A stretch of DNA of 64,000 bases from Corallium rubrum (taxonomy: Eukaryota; Cnidaria; Anthozoa; Scleralcyonacea; Coralliidae): the NCBI GenBank assembly GCA_964035015.1, contig OZ036011.1, positions 10,635,694 through 10,699,693 of the forward strand, read 5' to 3'. The notes beneath the pieces were generated by a model. The model was not told the DNA's origin and made no database searches. It saw only the letters and a list, made by a program, of their open reading frames with translations. Position numbers and translations under genes: made by a program. The first letter of the stretch is position 1. The number at the start of each line of letters is the position of its first letter. This document shows, in pieces, positions 45,441 to 56,261 of this stretch.

Positions 45441-46643
45441 GATATTTATAATATTTATTTCGTTGATGAAAATGCCGAGTTTCGCTACGTTTTAAATTGC
45501 CGTGCTCCATCGAGTTCATATGGAGCACGGACAGTTATTAGGTTTTTAAACGTTCTCTGGTTTAAAATATTTATTTAAGTTACAAGCTTTCGACTGCCAG
45601 TCTGCAGTCTTCGACGGGTGAATTACAATGAAAAGAGTGATATGTCGGTGGTTGACAAAAATATTTTAAACCAGAGAACGTCTAAAAACCTAATATGAAT
45701 AATCCTGGTTTCGCTTCAAACATCTTTAAACGGACAGTTATGTTATAAAAATTGACATAATACTTCAACAACACTTAATACGGTTTCACGCATTACTGGC
45801 TTTAGGCTTGATCCCAAATTTGACGCTTTTGACAAAACGACACAAAAAGAATTTACTATCCGAAATTTTAAATAGTTGCTATGATTGCTCGTTTTGAAAT
45901 CAAATCACTCCCAACCACTTTCGTCATCATAATACGTGATCTGTGGAGTACCGAGGACATTTTTATTGGGGGGTGGTGGTGGTGGTGGTGGTGGTGGGGG
46001 GGGGGGGTTATGTCGGTATTCCAGACGAATGTTAAAAATTCATGATGCTGCATATCCGCTAATTCTACTGGCTGAACATGGGGTTTACCAGTCGCTATGC
46101 CATACTGCTGGCGTGCCATGTTGTTGGGGGCAATCTGCTGTGTTAAAAAACTATTCCCTATCTAAAGTAAGTGCGTAGTACTTTGTTTTGGGCATTAACT
46201 GTGGTTTTGGTTAAGCCATTCAAAGGATCTTAATCATCTTATTCACGTATGGCCTGGGAAAGTAAACAAGTTAACAGTAAAGGTAAAATGCGAACAGCCG
46301 AACACTCTTTTGTTAAGAGTGGTAACTGTATACGTTTAGCACATTGTGGTACGTTTGTACTTTGTAGTACGTTTGTGAACTTGGTGTAATGTAACAGATA
46401 TTTGGTAGACGTTCGCGAAGGACTTGATATTTTTTGAGTAGTTGAGCTTGACGAATGTCTACCACACGTCTCAACTGTCTTTTATTGTTCGAAATATTAG
46501 GTTTCGTCGTTCGAAATAAACTGCGCCAGGAAAGAGGACCGATATATAGAAAGAGTGGAGGAAGTTTGTGGTAAATAACAAAACCTTGCCCACAGTTGGA
46601 CGTCATTGGACACTCGAGATCAAGAGTTGATGCACTTATAAAG

Positions 46644-47759
46644 ATGTTGCTTCCTTCATTTCTATTATCACTGGTGATATTGGCATTTCTCATCTGCGTA
46701 GTTAATTTGGCTTTTGTCTTACTGGTTTATCACAGAGTAGCTGCTAAAAGCCTTCAGCGCACTCTTTTGCTTAGTCTGGGCTGTTCTGATTTCTGCGCGG
46801 GTTTTCTGGCAATCCCCTCTACCGTTCTCTGTAATCTCGCTGACAGTTCACTAGGCTGCCCGGTTTGTATGACGTCATATCTACTGACGCAGTTTATCGC
46901 GGTGTCGTCAGCGCTTCATTTACTGGCGGTAGTTTACGAGCGATATCTGAAGATTATATATCCTTTTTGGTTTCAAAGTCACGAGTTCTCGCTGCTTCGT
47001 AGCACACGAGTCATCCCCAGTCTCTGGCTAACAAGCTTAGTCATCTCGGCCATACCGCTCACATGGTTGCTATTGGGAACGCCTTGTTATGACGAGCGCA
47101 GTGATCGGCTCACGCGCTACTACAATAACGCTTGCCTGGCCTTTTTCCTTCTTCTTGTTCTCTTCATGATTTACGCATTTTTGCGCATCTTTCTCGTCGT
47201 TCGCACGCATCTGCAAGAAATCCGCGCAACTCTTGTCACGGCACCGTGTGCGTCAGTTGAGGCACTAGATACAGAGAGACACCAAGTACTGACCACAGAA
47301 GGAGGAACGGAGAAACTTTGCGAGAGGTCATCACAAGTACACGACACACAGATGAACATGACTGCAAGGGATGTACATTCTGATAATTTGTTCCCCAAAC
47401 CAAGACGTTACTGGTTGATGAAAGAAGCTCGTGTCATCAGCAGATTTGGTGCCATGGTGATGATGTTTGCTCTTGTGTGGGGCACTTATTTCTTTTTTTC
47501 TACTCAAGAACAAAAAGGAAACGAAGTATCTCCGCTTGCACAGAAAATCGTTATTTCGATACGTTTTCTCAACCCTCTCCTTGATCCGTGGATCTTAACG
47601 GTCAACAACAAAGACTTCCAAGGTACTTGGGGACCATTCTCGCTATGCTGCAGCAGAATAGTGGCATTCTTCCGTCGCCAAACTAGCAGACGACTTTTCA
47701 ACATGACACCTTCTGGTGAAAGATCTGAGCCCTGCGTTATTTACACGTCTAACGTCTAA
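46644..47759 (+). CDS. class A GPCR-like receptor, intronless, 371 aa
   Basis: Seven-transmembrane receptor of the rhodopsin-like type; ligand unknown. The first in-frame ATG is at 46644, so TM1 begins almost at residue 5 and there is practically no extracellular N-terminus; an upstream exon is possible. Landmarks: Asn21 in TM1, Asp49 in SLGCSDF (TM2), Cys72/Cys75 at the start of TM3, ERY at 99-101 (DRY box), PF after it, and a long third intracellular loop (about 70 residues). TM6 lacks the CWxP proline (VWGTYFFF) and TM7 has NPLLDPW instead of NPxxY, so activation switches are atypical. The tail is basic and ends TSNV, a class I PDZ-ligand pattern. Closely similar in layout to the gene at 51929-52978 on the same strand (LHLLAVxxERYxxIxxPF shared), so a tandem paralog. 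A MITE begins 28 bp after the stop codon. Confidence 0.85.
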   Translation: MLLPSFLLSLVILAFLICVVNLAFVLLVYHRVAAKSLQRTLLLSLGCSDFCAGFLAIPSTVLCNLADSSLGCPVCMTSYLLTQFIAVSSALHLLAVVYERYLKIIYPFWFQSHEFSLLRSTRVIPSLWLTSLVISAIPLTWLLLGTPCYDERSDRLTRYYNNACLAFFLLLVLFMIYAFLRIFLVVRTHLQEIRATLVTAPCASVEALDTERHQVLTTEGGTEKLCERSSQVHDTQMNMTARDVHSDNLFPKPRRYWLMKEARVISRFGAMVMMFALVWGTYFFFSTQEQKGNEVSPLAQKIVISIRFLNPLLDPWILTVNNKDFQGTWGPFSLCCSRIVAFFRRQTSRRLFNMTPSGERSEPCVIYTSNV

Positions 47760-47787
47760 AGGGGGCCAGTGTTGCTATGGAGAAGGC

Positions 47788-48115
47788 CATCCTCGTTCCC
47801 AGGGCCTCCTTGGTACACTGGGAAATCGGAGGCCCTGTCGCCGACGAATGAGTCACCGAGTCACGCTATGTCTAAAATCGTTCGATTTTGAGAGTTAAAT
47901 GATGAAACTCATCGCAGTTCCAACATCGCAGAATCCTACTTTGTTGGCTTTATTTGTAGACTTTTCCAGTGATATCTGAGCGATAATCTTCACTCTATTC
48001 ACACCGTTGTTTGACAGTTGAAAATATATTTGCCCACTTCCTGTTTTCGACAATAGCCTTCAATCACACGCCTCCGATTTCCCAGTGTACGGAGGAGGCC
48101 CTGGGAACGAGGATG
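47788..48115. mobile_element. TIR element with 10 bp direct repeats, 3' of first GPCR
   Basis: CATCCTCGTTCCCAGGGCCT at the left pairs with AGGCCCTGGGAACGAGGATG at the right. The flanks carry the direct repeat TGGAGAAGGC (47778-47787 and 48116-48125). The interior is non-coding. Confidence 0.8.
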
Positions 48116-48537
48116 TGGAGAAGGCCAACTACCAAGACAGCTGGATTTCATTTCGCATTTAAATTGGAATTTTCTAGCTTTTGACGAGGATTGGCCACTG
48201 ATCTCTGTATAAACTGGATTGCTCATCCGGCTCCAAAAATGAAGCCAGCGGAGATGACGAATTTGGAATACGAAGATGGTCGTCACGGAAAATTGTATGT
48301 TTTGGTAGCACGAAAAGAAATGAAAAAAGCCACATTAAAAATATTTCCATAGGTGTAGAGTATGGGGGGGGGGGGGGGGCTGAGAGGCTTTAGCCCCTGG
48401 AGAAATCTCAATGGGGGGCTGAGCCCCCAGAAATTTTGCAGCAACTGACTCATCAATTCCCATTCACAAATTATAGGTTACTCGTTAGGCTAAAGTAACT
48501 GTTACAGCCTCATTTCTGTCAGCCAAAAGCACCCATA

Positions 48538-48938
48538 TACACACGCAAAAACGCACACTCTGTGTCAGACCTGATTCAGAATGATGTCAGATCTGTTCAG
48601 AAAAATGTAGCGACTCCTGATACAGCTTGTTATAGTATCAGCTACGATACACCTATGATATCATATCTGTATCATACCTGCAGCTACAACAGACTGTTCA
48701 GAACAGATTCTGTCAAACTGGATCAGCCTGAAACGGTCAGTACTGTATCAGTTTGATATAACAGACTGAACAGGTATGTTGTCTACGGAGCTGTCGCAGT
48801 CTGTTAGAAATTCTAACTAAATGTTTATACATCAGCGCTGGTACATTTTGTAACTGTCAGGCTGTATCAGGGGTCGCTACATTTCTCTGAACAGATCTGA
48901 TATCAGAGCTGATCAGACTGTGCGTTTTTACGTGTGTA
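48538..48938. mobile_element. TIR element family A, copy 3
   Basis: TACACACGCAAAAACGCACA to TGCGTTTTTACGTGTGTA. Same orientation as copy 2, very similar in sequence. Confidence 0.88.
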
Positions 48939-51928
48939 CAGTGATAAGTCAGCCCAGTAAACACAAAATCGAAAAATTGTTGAAATGTGTTGTATTTTAA
49001 CTAGTTTTTATGAGTGTTCTTAAAAATCACCCCTCAGAATGCAGGAAATGGCATTTCATGCATGCCCGGACCCTGCATGTTTAGCACTTCAGTCCCCCTA
49101 GACAAAAACAAAACTCTACGCCTGTGAATATTTCTGTCATTTGTATCAAACAAAGAAGGCTGTAGAAAGGTTTAGAAGCTTAGTTTTTGCATTTGTTGGT
49201 ATTATTTAGCAGTAAAACGTGTTATTTTGTAGTTTTTTACTCTTCCCGTTAATCGATAAACTTGTCTATATCACAAAACTCGTAAAAACCAACGAAATCA
49301 ATCAAAAACTTCATTATAAAACTATCTATTTATACCTTTGGTATTAAAGCATAAGTCTTTACAAAGCCTTGACGTATGTAGTTGACAATTTCGGACTGTA
49401 TTTGCTTGTATTTCCCTTCTGTTTTTCGGTAGCCGAACAGTAATTGTATTACGACGTTTACGTCTCCTCCGGTAAACTCTTACTACTTTTAAGCCCACAA
49501 GGAGCACTGGCCGTGGGGTACCACTATAGCCATAAAGGATGAGCAATCCAGTTGTATAGCTAGTAGTGTTGGGACACTTCAACTTAAAAAGCAACATTTT
49601 CCGTTTTATGTTCCCCTGGCCCCCCTGTTCAATGTTGGTGACTATTTAAGCGCTCATTTTCACGTTCACAGCGTCCCTTATTTCCAAGTCAACGTTGTAA
49701 AGGGAGGGGGAGGGAGGGATAAACTCTATCACGAGAAAAGATGTAAAATGTATTACGTTAACCTATACAAACACGAAGTGTCCCAAGGTATTTTGTCACT
49801 GATTGTATATAGAGACCAGTGGGATTAGCCCTTCATTGGAGAGCCAGTCCTCTTGAGCGTCGTTGACATGGAAAAATGCCAGCCCTCCCACAGGGAGCCC
49901 ATCTTGGTAGAGCGTGGGCACCCTGTGGCACACTCGATCGTGGTGTCACTGTGTTTAGGAAAATAATAAAGGGATGAAACACGAATTCTTCCTTGTTTTG
50001 AACATCGTTTTAAGCACCTATAGGTATTAAAATTGTAAGACAATTGAGCGAAGTAGTTGTGATAATGATTCATTTATCAAAATATAATCAAAATGAGGCA
50101 AAATCTCACCTTTTAGCCGTGATTTTGCAGCTAAATTACATATCGTATTTTCGAGAGATGTGTTCCGGCAGTTCCGCAAGTAGCGAGGACACTACATCAT
50201 CGTTGACACTTCGGATAGCTACGAAATCCTACGATAAGCTTTTCGGATAAAGTGGGAAGTCTCAGGATTATTGATTTATTGCACATTCATTCATTTGACT
50301 CAGAGTTTCAGTCGGTTTCAGTATTCCAACGGTGACTCCCAACGATACGAGATGTCCTGGCTACTTGCGGAACACATTCCACGTTGAACGTTTGGTGTTT
50401 CATCCCTTATATTTTTTCCTCTCCTTCCCCCCCCTTTCCCCCCGTTTTTTCCGCCTTTTTTTCCGCCTTTTTTCCCGCTTCCGGTAACCGTTTTTCGTTT
50501 TTTAAATCCCCTGCCACAGTCCCCCACGCGTCTTTCGAGTCTGCCACAGTGCCCACGCGCTGCCAAGATGGGCTCCCTGTGGCCCTCCTAGGCCAGATCT
50601 TGCATGTGTGATCAGTAGCGACATTGTAGCCTCTCTGGCTCTCATAAACCAAAATAGATTTCGCAACGCATTTGACTGACCGACGGGACTGGCGCCTCTT
50701 CCATATAAATTAAAATCCCTAAGTAAAGTTTTTGAAATCGCGAAAATATTGAGACTCACTGGGGTTTGACAACATGATATTTGGCAACATGCATTTGTTG
50801 CAAATTTGAGACAAATCGGGGGGAAATTGAGCGATCGGTAACAAATTTCTTGAAATGGCTTCCTAGGGTATCCTCTAACCTTACTATATAATAACAATTT
50901 ATGTCAAAGTTTGGCAGAAATATCGAGATGACTATATATTTGTTAAAGAGCTGAATTGACACGCGTATAATAAATGTCATTTGTCCCATTCTAATTTTAT
51001 GTCATGAATTTTAAAGTAGTTTAATAAAATATTTAAATGTTTAGTAAATATGTTGAACATAAATGATCAGAAATTAAAGCCGAAATGCATACATTGAAAC
51101 AAGACACTCTTATATACTACACTAAAACGGCTTTTGCAAAACTTTATAATTAAAAAATCTAAAAAATGAGTTTGAACAAAAACAATTAGCAATGGCAAAT
51201 GCATTGTGATATGCCAGTGCACATCGCTGTGCTGGATGGATAAAGCCATAATCAAACGAGAACGCAAGTTGACAGTCACGCTATCTCAGCCAGCCCCTCT
51301 GAATAGTTTCCCAAAAATATCATGTACCGTGACAAAGTTAAAACTTGTTTAAAACACTCATGAAACCTTCATTTTGTTAATTTGGGTGTTCGAACGACCG
51401 CCACAGAAATTTGTGACTGCCAACTTGCGATGACTTGCGTTCTCGTTTGATTAGGGCTTTAAACGAATACTGACGTTTCAAGTGGAGCACGCGATTCAGT
51501 AGCCTGCGTGCAGACGCTTGGCTCCGGAAATACAAGCGTCTGCACGCAGGCTAGCGATTCAGAGTATCTCTATCACTAATGGCATTTAAGTATAAATACA
51601 GATTCGAGACCGATAAAACGTTATGGAGGCGTACCGAAATTTCACGTTTTCACTTGTTTTAATACACGAAAGAGTACATGTATACCGCGCAGATTGTGCA
51701 AACATTGGTATATATGATAACACGATTCCAAATTTGCATGGGCCTGTAGAGTAGTCTAGACAAACCCTCATTAGGTATTCAACACCGGATGTTTATGGAG
51801 TGATATTATAACCTGTGCATGGCTACTGACTACTGTCGTGTATGATTTACTCCTATTACGACGAGCAGGTGATTGCATTGTGAACTGGCGTTATCTGCTT
51901 TTGTTAGTGAAGTCAAACTCAGATAACG
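48939..51928. other. intergenic, no confident gene
   Basis: One basic minus-strand frame at 49322-49597 starts with a real ATG (91 residues, RRRRKRR near the middle) but resembles nothing I know. An inverted repeat spans 49870-50600: CACAGGGAGCCCATCTTGG versus CCAAGATGGGCTCCCTGTGG. A 54 bp foldback sits at 51500-51553. No other exon was seen. Confidence 0.55.
51500..51553. mobile_element. 54 bp foldback with 9 bp target duplication
   Basis: A 21 bp arm starting TAGCCTGCGTGC, a 12 nt spacer (GCTCCGGAAATA) and the perfect complementary arm ending GCACGCAGGCTA. Both sides carry GCGATTCAG (51491-51499 and 51554-51562). It looks like a minimal transposon insertion upstream of the second GPCR. Confidence 0.85.
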
Positions 51929-52978
51929 ATGGCCGTCAACGGGAGCGATTTCGACAGCCAGCATGAAGAATGGAAGGACATTGATTTCATTGTGAAAGAA
52001 CTACATTGCGTAATACTTGCATTGCTTCTCATTGGCGTCAACTCTTGTGTTATTATTTCTGTCTGGCGAAAGAGAGTTCTTCAAAAACCTGAAAACTACC
52101 TACTCGTTAGCTTGGCGTTATCAGATTTGAGTACCGGGTTGTTTGGATTGCCTTTAGTTTTAATATGTAGCATGGCACCCTACAGTTATTGTATCTTGTG
52201 CTATGTATCATATTCATTCACAAAGTTTCTATCAATCTCAACAATTCTCCATCTTCTTGCAGTGTCTTGTGAGAGATATATCTTCATAGTTCAGCCATTT
52301 CAACATGAACGACTTCGTGCTAAACCGCTTAATGTGAAAACCGTCCTGGTTTGCCTATGGTCAATAAGCCTAGCGGTGGCTGCTGTCCCTTTCACGTGGT
52401 TGACGAGCTGTGATAATATAAATGAATCTAGTAGAGTTTGGCTTACCTACACAACGACTTGTCTTGCTCTTTTCTTTGTGTTACCTGCGTTTCTTTTGAT
52501 CTATTTATTCGGTTCTATTTTCCTGGTCGCTCGCAATCACACCCGAAGACAACAAGCATTAATGATTCGTACTCCAGGTCAAGCTACGAGAGACTCTACA
52601 TCAATTGAAGTACGTGTAGTTGCTATTTTCCTGGCTATGTGGTTAGTGTTTCTAATTTGCTGGTCACCTTACTTTGTGTTAAATATCATGAGTGATTTGG
52701 GGATGGAACCGGATTTACCAGACTGGCTTTGGAGAGCAACCATATATTTAAGATTTCTTACTTCATTATTGAATCCGCTTCTTTATAGTTTTTTAAAGAA
52801 AGATTTTTACCAGGCATTGCGTCTTGATCGTGTTCTCAACTTATTTCGATGTCGTCACAAGTGCTGCCCTAGTAACCAGAGGTCCTCGTTGGCTCAACAA
52901 GATGTTCTTGATCATGACAAGCCCATGTGTCTTGGCGCTCAACGTCACGAGATGATAATACTGTACAGCTCTGTGTGA
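51929..52978 (+). CDS. class A GPCR, intronless, 349 aa
   Basis: Rhodopsin-family receptor at the plasma membrane, ligand unknown. Start ATG at 51929 gives a short extracellular N-terminus with an N-glycosylation sequon (Asn4-Gly-Ser). Landmarks: Asn38 (TM1), Asp66 in LALSD (TM2), Cys88/Cys91 before TM3, ERY at 115-117, Trp in the fourth helix (VCLWSIS), a short basic third loop, ICWSPYF (CWxP box) in TM6 and NPLLYSF (NPxxY) in TM7, then a palmitoylation-type Cys cluster (FRCRHKCC). All activation motifs are intact, in contrast to its neighbour at 46644-47759. The C-terminus ILYSSV fits a class I PDZ ligand. Intronless class A receptors in local clusters are common in anthozoan genomes. Subfamily could not be assigned from sequence reading alone. 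Confidence 0.92.
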   Translation: MAVNGSDFDSQHEEWKDIDFIVKELHCVILALLLIGVNSCVIISVWRKRVLQKPENYLLVSLALSDLSTGLFGLPLVLICSMAPYSYCILCYVSYSFTKFLSISTILHLLAVSCERYIFIVQPFQHERLRAKPLNVKTVLVCLWSISLAVAAVPFTWLTSCDNINESSRVWLTYTTTCLALFFVLPAFLLIYLFGSIFLVARNHTRRQQALMIRTPGQATRDSTSIEVRVVAIFLAMWLVFLICWSPYFVLNIMSDLGMEPDLPDWLWRATIYLRFLTSLLNPLLYSFLKKDFYQALRLDRVLNLFRCRHKCCPSNQRSSLAQQDVLDHDKPMCLGAQRHEMIILYSSV

Positions 52979-54154
52979 ATACGACTGCGTATAAATGTGA
53001 CGCGATTTGGAGTCCAGAGAAAACAACTACGCAGCCCTCAGGCGGCTTTGTATTCTGTCTGTACGTCAACTCGTTCGTTTGTTCGTTCATTCGTTCGTGA
53101 TTCGTTTGTCCGTTCAACCAGGGACTAAGGCTAGGCTGTCCTTACATTGTATCACGGATAGATATGTTATTTAAAGTGTATATGAAATCATATGAAATGG
53201 AAATTAAGTTTGTTTAAGTTGGAAGAACTCTTGATATTGTAAAGTAACGTCTTCCACAGTTTTTCCATATCTTACTTCGTTCTTGAGATTTTACTATTTG
53301 TTTGATATGTAAATGATCACACTGCATACGTCACATTGTATAATGGTTGAGAAATCGTGCATCATTGATATTAATCTGTTAAATCGCTTGAACCTGTGTT
53401 TGTTTAAAGTCATTAGACAAATACACCTACACCTACATGCCCAGTTTCGTGCGACTTTGTTCGACAACTTCAACAATATTCCTAATTTTCCAAGAACTCC
53501 TTATACAATGTGACGTATGCAGTGTGCTCATTTACATATCAAACAAATAGTAATAACTCAAGAATGAAGTAAGATATGGAAAAACTGTAGAAGATGTTAC
53601 TTTACAATATCAAGAGTTCTTTCAAATTAGACAAACTTAATTTTCATTTCATATACACTTTAAATATGGAACGGTGGTTTGAGGTAGTTTTTTGCGGCGA
53701 AAGAATTTAAGAACAGAATGAGTCCGTGCGATTGTGAATGTATAAATACAACACTATTTAATACCACTCTTAAACTTCCTGCCGTAGCCGTAGTCCGTTG
53801 TCAGAATCTTAAAGTCCCTTCAGAATCGGAAACACTTCTATCTTTCACAAGAGTACTCTGGTTCCAGAGGTAGAACTGTTATTTTTTGCGTCGCGGTATT
53901 GACCAGACAGGCTTTGCCATATGTCGATCGATCTGTTTAACGCCGTGACTTTAGCCGCTAGTTCGCCGCTGTACCAGCTTTTCCAACTTTCTATTGTCTA
54001 TAACTTCACGGGGTTGAACGGGATTGTCTGACGATCCCTTGAATCTGCCGAATCTAGCACTGCAGGTTATTTTGTACGTTTTAGCAATGCTGAAAATCAT
54101 TGCACACTGTTGTGCTGTTTCGTACATAAGCTATGCTAAGCTGCATTGCTATCA
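52979..54154. other. intergenic with family E element
   Basis: Holds the palindromic element 53174-53660 and no recognisable exon. Confidence 0.6.
53174..53660. mobile_element. palindromic TA-flanked element, family E copy 2
   Basis: AAGTGTATATGAAAT at the left and ATTTCATATACACTT at the right, with TA outside both (53172-53173 and 53661-53662). The arms extend to a centre near 53430. It shares AAGAACTCTTGATAT/GTAACGTCTTC-type blocks with the copy at 37470. Confidence 0.88.
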
Positions 54155-54337
54155 GTAAGCCCGACAGAGGACAGGGGTGCGATAGGCGAACAGGATATCG
54201 TCTATAGCCTCGTCCCAGTTGTCTTGTTTCTCATTCACTGCCTTACGAAGCGCGCGCTGGATGGTCTGATTAAAACGTTCATCTAGTCCATTACTTTGAG
54301 GATGGTAAGCAGTTGTTACCCGATGCTCTGTCCCTAC
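54155..54337 (-). pseudogene. retroelement-type integrase fragment
   Basis: Minus-strand translation gives VTTAYHPQSNGLDERFNQTI, then QRALRKAVNEKQDNWDEAID and DILFAYRTP. This is the C-terminal part of a DDE integrase core of Ty3/gypsy or Ginger type, including the catalytic Glu in DERFN. It is about 60 codons long, and neither the upstream catalytic Asp residues nor a zinc-binding domain is present, so it is a relic. Confidence 0.8.
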
Positions 54338-54589
54338 TTAAATTGGAGTTGTAAATAAATTATCTCTAATTTGTCTGTCTATCTGTAAATATGTACGCGC
54401 CATATATGAGAAAAAAAACCAACACGAACGCAATTCCCAATGCGGCCATTATTTTATTTCACCATCAACGATGACTCATCGTGGCACAGAAATAAGGAAT
54501 GCTCTTTCGGTGAAATGTCCTTTCGGCAAAGTGTATTTTGCCAAAATTTCTTTCGGAAGAAAAAAAATTCCTTTCATCGGTGTTGATAG

Positions 54590-55078
54590 GGGGTTACGTT
54601 AAAGTATCTGATAGCCTCTATGATGACATAACGGGATCGACAAAAGTCCAGCTGGCGCAGTGTTATCGCACCTTGATTGATGATTTCGGGAATTTGCAAG
54701 TCGATATTCCACCTGTGCAGGTCCGGACAGGATCAACCGACTGCGGGCTGTTCGCCATCGCGTTCGCCTACGAATTAGCGAGCGGGAACCAACTGCTACG
54801 CGAGGTCCGCTTCGACCAGAAAAAGATGACGAGCCACCTTCTGTCATGCTTCGAGAATGGCGAGCTGACTCCGTTCCCATACGCACGCCAATGGTTCAGC
54901 AAAGACACCACAACAGTGCCACAGTTGAGACCACTGACCGTTATATTATAGAGGTCAGTGGTTGAGACCCTCTGCACATGCAAGCTTCCAGAAGAGTACG
55001 ACGATATGGTTTCATGTGATCTTTGCGGGGAATGGTTCCACCTAAAATGTGTACAATGCCATTCTACGGAGAGTGAGT
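54590..55078 (+). pseudogene. Ulp1-type protease plus PHD-finger fragment from a transposon
   Basis: 54590-54951 encodes the C-terminal half of a C48 (Ulp1/SENP) cysteine protease: YVKVSDSLYD (catalytic Asp region), then VQVRTGSTDCGLFAIAFAYE with the oxyanion Gln and catalytic Cys. The His-bearing N-terminal half is missing. After one in-frame stop (TAG at 54949) the same frame continues into VETLCTCKLPEEYDDMVSCD, LCGEWFHLKC, a PHD finger lacking its last cysteines. Protease-PHD units accompany integrase in Ginger-type DNA transposons; the integrase relic 250 bp away is on the opposite strand, so they need not be one element. No evidence of a working gene. Confidence 0.7.
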
Positions 55079-55167
55079 GAATTATTAATGAGTTTGAGAA
55101 TATAATTAATAATTGATGATATGAAGAAAAGCACGTAAAATGTTGTTCAATGTTTGCTACGGTTGCC

Positions 55168-55553
55168 TCACCAGTCGATGCTCACGTTGTAACCAGTAAA
55201 CTACTGTAATTGTAAAGCATTGTATGCAGTAAGTTACTGGAAATTGTTTAATAAAGAGATTATTAATGAAACCCTTCCCCCCCCGACCCCCCTAACCCTA
55301 ACCCTCAAAAATGTGAATTTCCCGGGGGTAACCCTAACCCTAACTTGAAAATTGTCGGGGGGGTTTTCTAAGCCGCCTCCTCCCCGCCCAACCCCCCTAA
55401 TAGTGTTTTTAATTTATGGTCAACAGTTCTTGACAAAGATTGTGGGATGCGCAGTGAGTTTAATCCGTTAATTCGCGCATCTTACAATTTCCAGTAACTT
55501 ACTGCATACAATGCTTTACAATTACAGTAGTTTACTGGTTACAACGTGAGCAA
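55168..55553. mobile_element. foldback element with telomere-like repeats in its loop
   Basis: The left arm (GATGCTCACGTTGTAACCAG, TAAACTACTGTAATTGTAAA, GCATTGTATGCAGTAAG) is complemented by the right arm at 55488-55551. The loop contains CCCTAACCCTAACCCT at 55297-55312 and again TAACCCTAACCCTAAC near 55329, in a C-rich context. Confidence 0.8.
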
Positions 55554-55605
55554 CGGGTGGCCTCACAGCTTCACTCTGGTTTATATTAAAAGTTTATATA
55601 ATATG

Positions 55606-56180
55606 AACCCAAAATGGCGACCATCTTTGGTAAAACCAAGATGGCGGCCATTATCTGATTATCATATCTTTATTTGTGGCGGACATTGGTCGAAAGACCG
55701 CGTAGGAGACTGGAGCTATACGTACATCAGGCCTACATGTCCGCCATGTTTGGCTTCACGTTTTCCCGGTCAATGACCAGCTCGACTGTATAACTGCCGT
55801 GATATCTGTTCACTGAGTGAAACCGAGATGGCGGTCATCTTTAGTGAAACCGAGATGGCGGCCATCTTTAGCGAAACCAAGACGGTTATTAGCATGGTTA
55901 TTAGCCTACCGGAAAACGGCATGCCCATAACCACCAGATGGTTATCTGCCTACCGGAAAATGGTAGGCATATCACCAAGGCATATAACCACCAGATGGTT
56001 ATTAGGATACCGGGAAACGGTAGGCAACCGCCAGATGCTTATCTGCCTGTCTGTACGTCTGTCCGTCCGTCCGTCCGTCCGTCCGTCCGTCCGTCCGTCC
56101 GTCCGTCCGTCCGTCCGTCCGTCCGTCCGTCCGTCCGTCCGTCCGTCCGTCCGTCCGTCCGTCCGTCCGTCCGTCCGTCC

Positions 56181-56261
<81 letters not shown>

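Noticed and set aside
49322-49597. Small basic protein gene on the minus strand
   Set aside because: Real ATG and 91 codons, but no recognisable domain, no splice context and a repeat-rich surrounding; kept only as a note.
55285-55345. Chromosome end
   Set aside because: Only a few CCCTAA units, inside a foldback and flanked by genes on one side and more unique sequence on the other.
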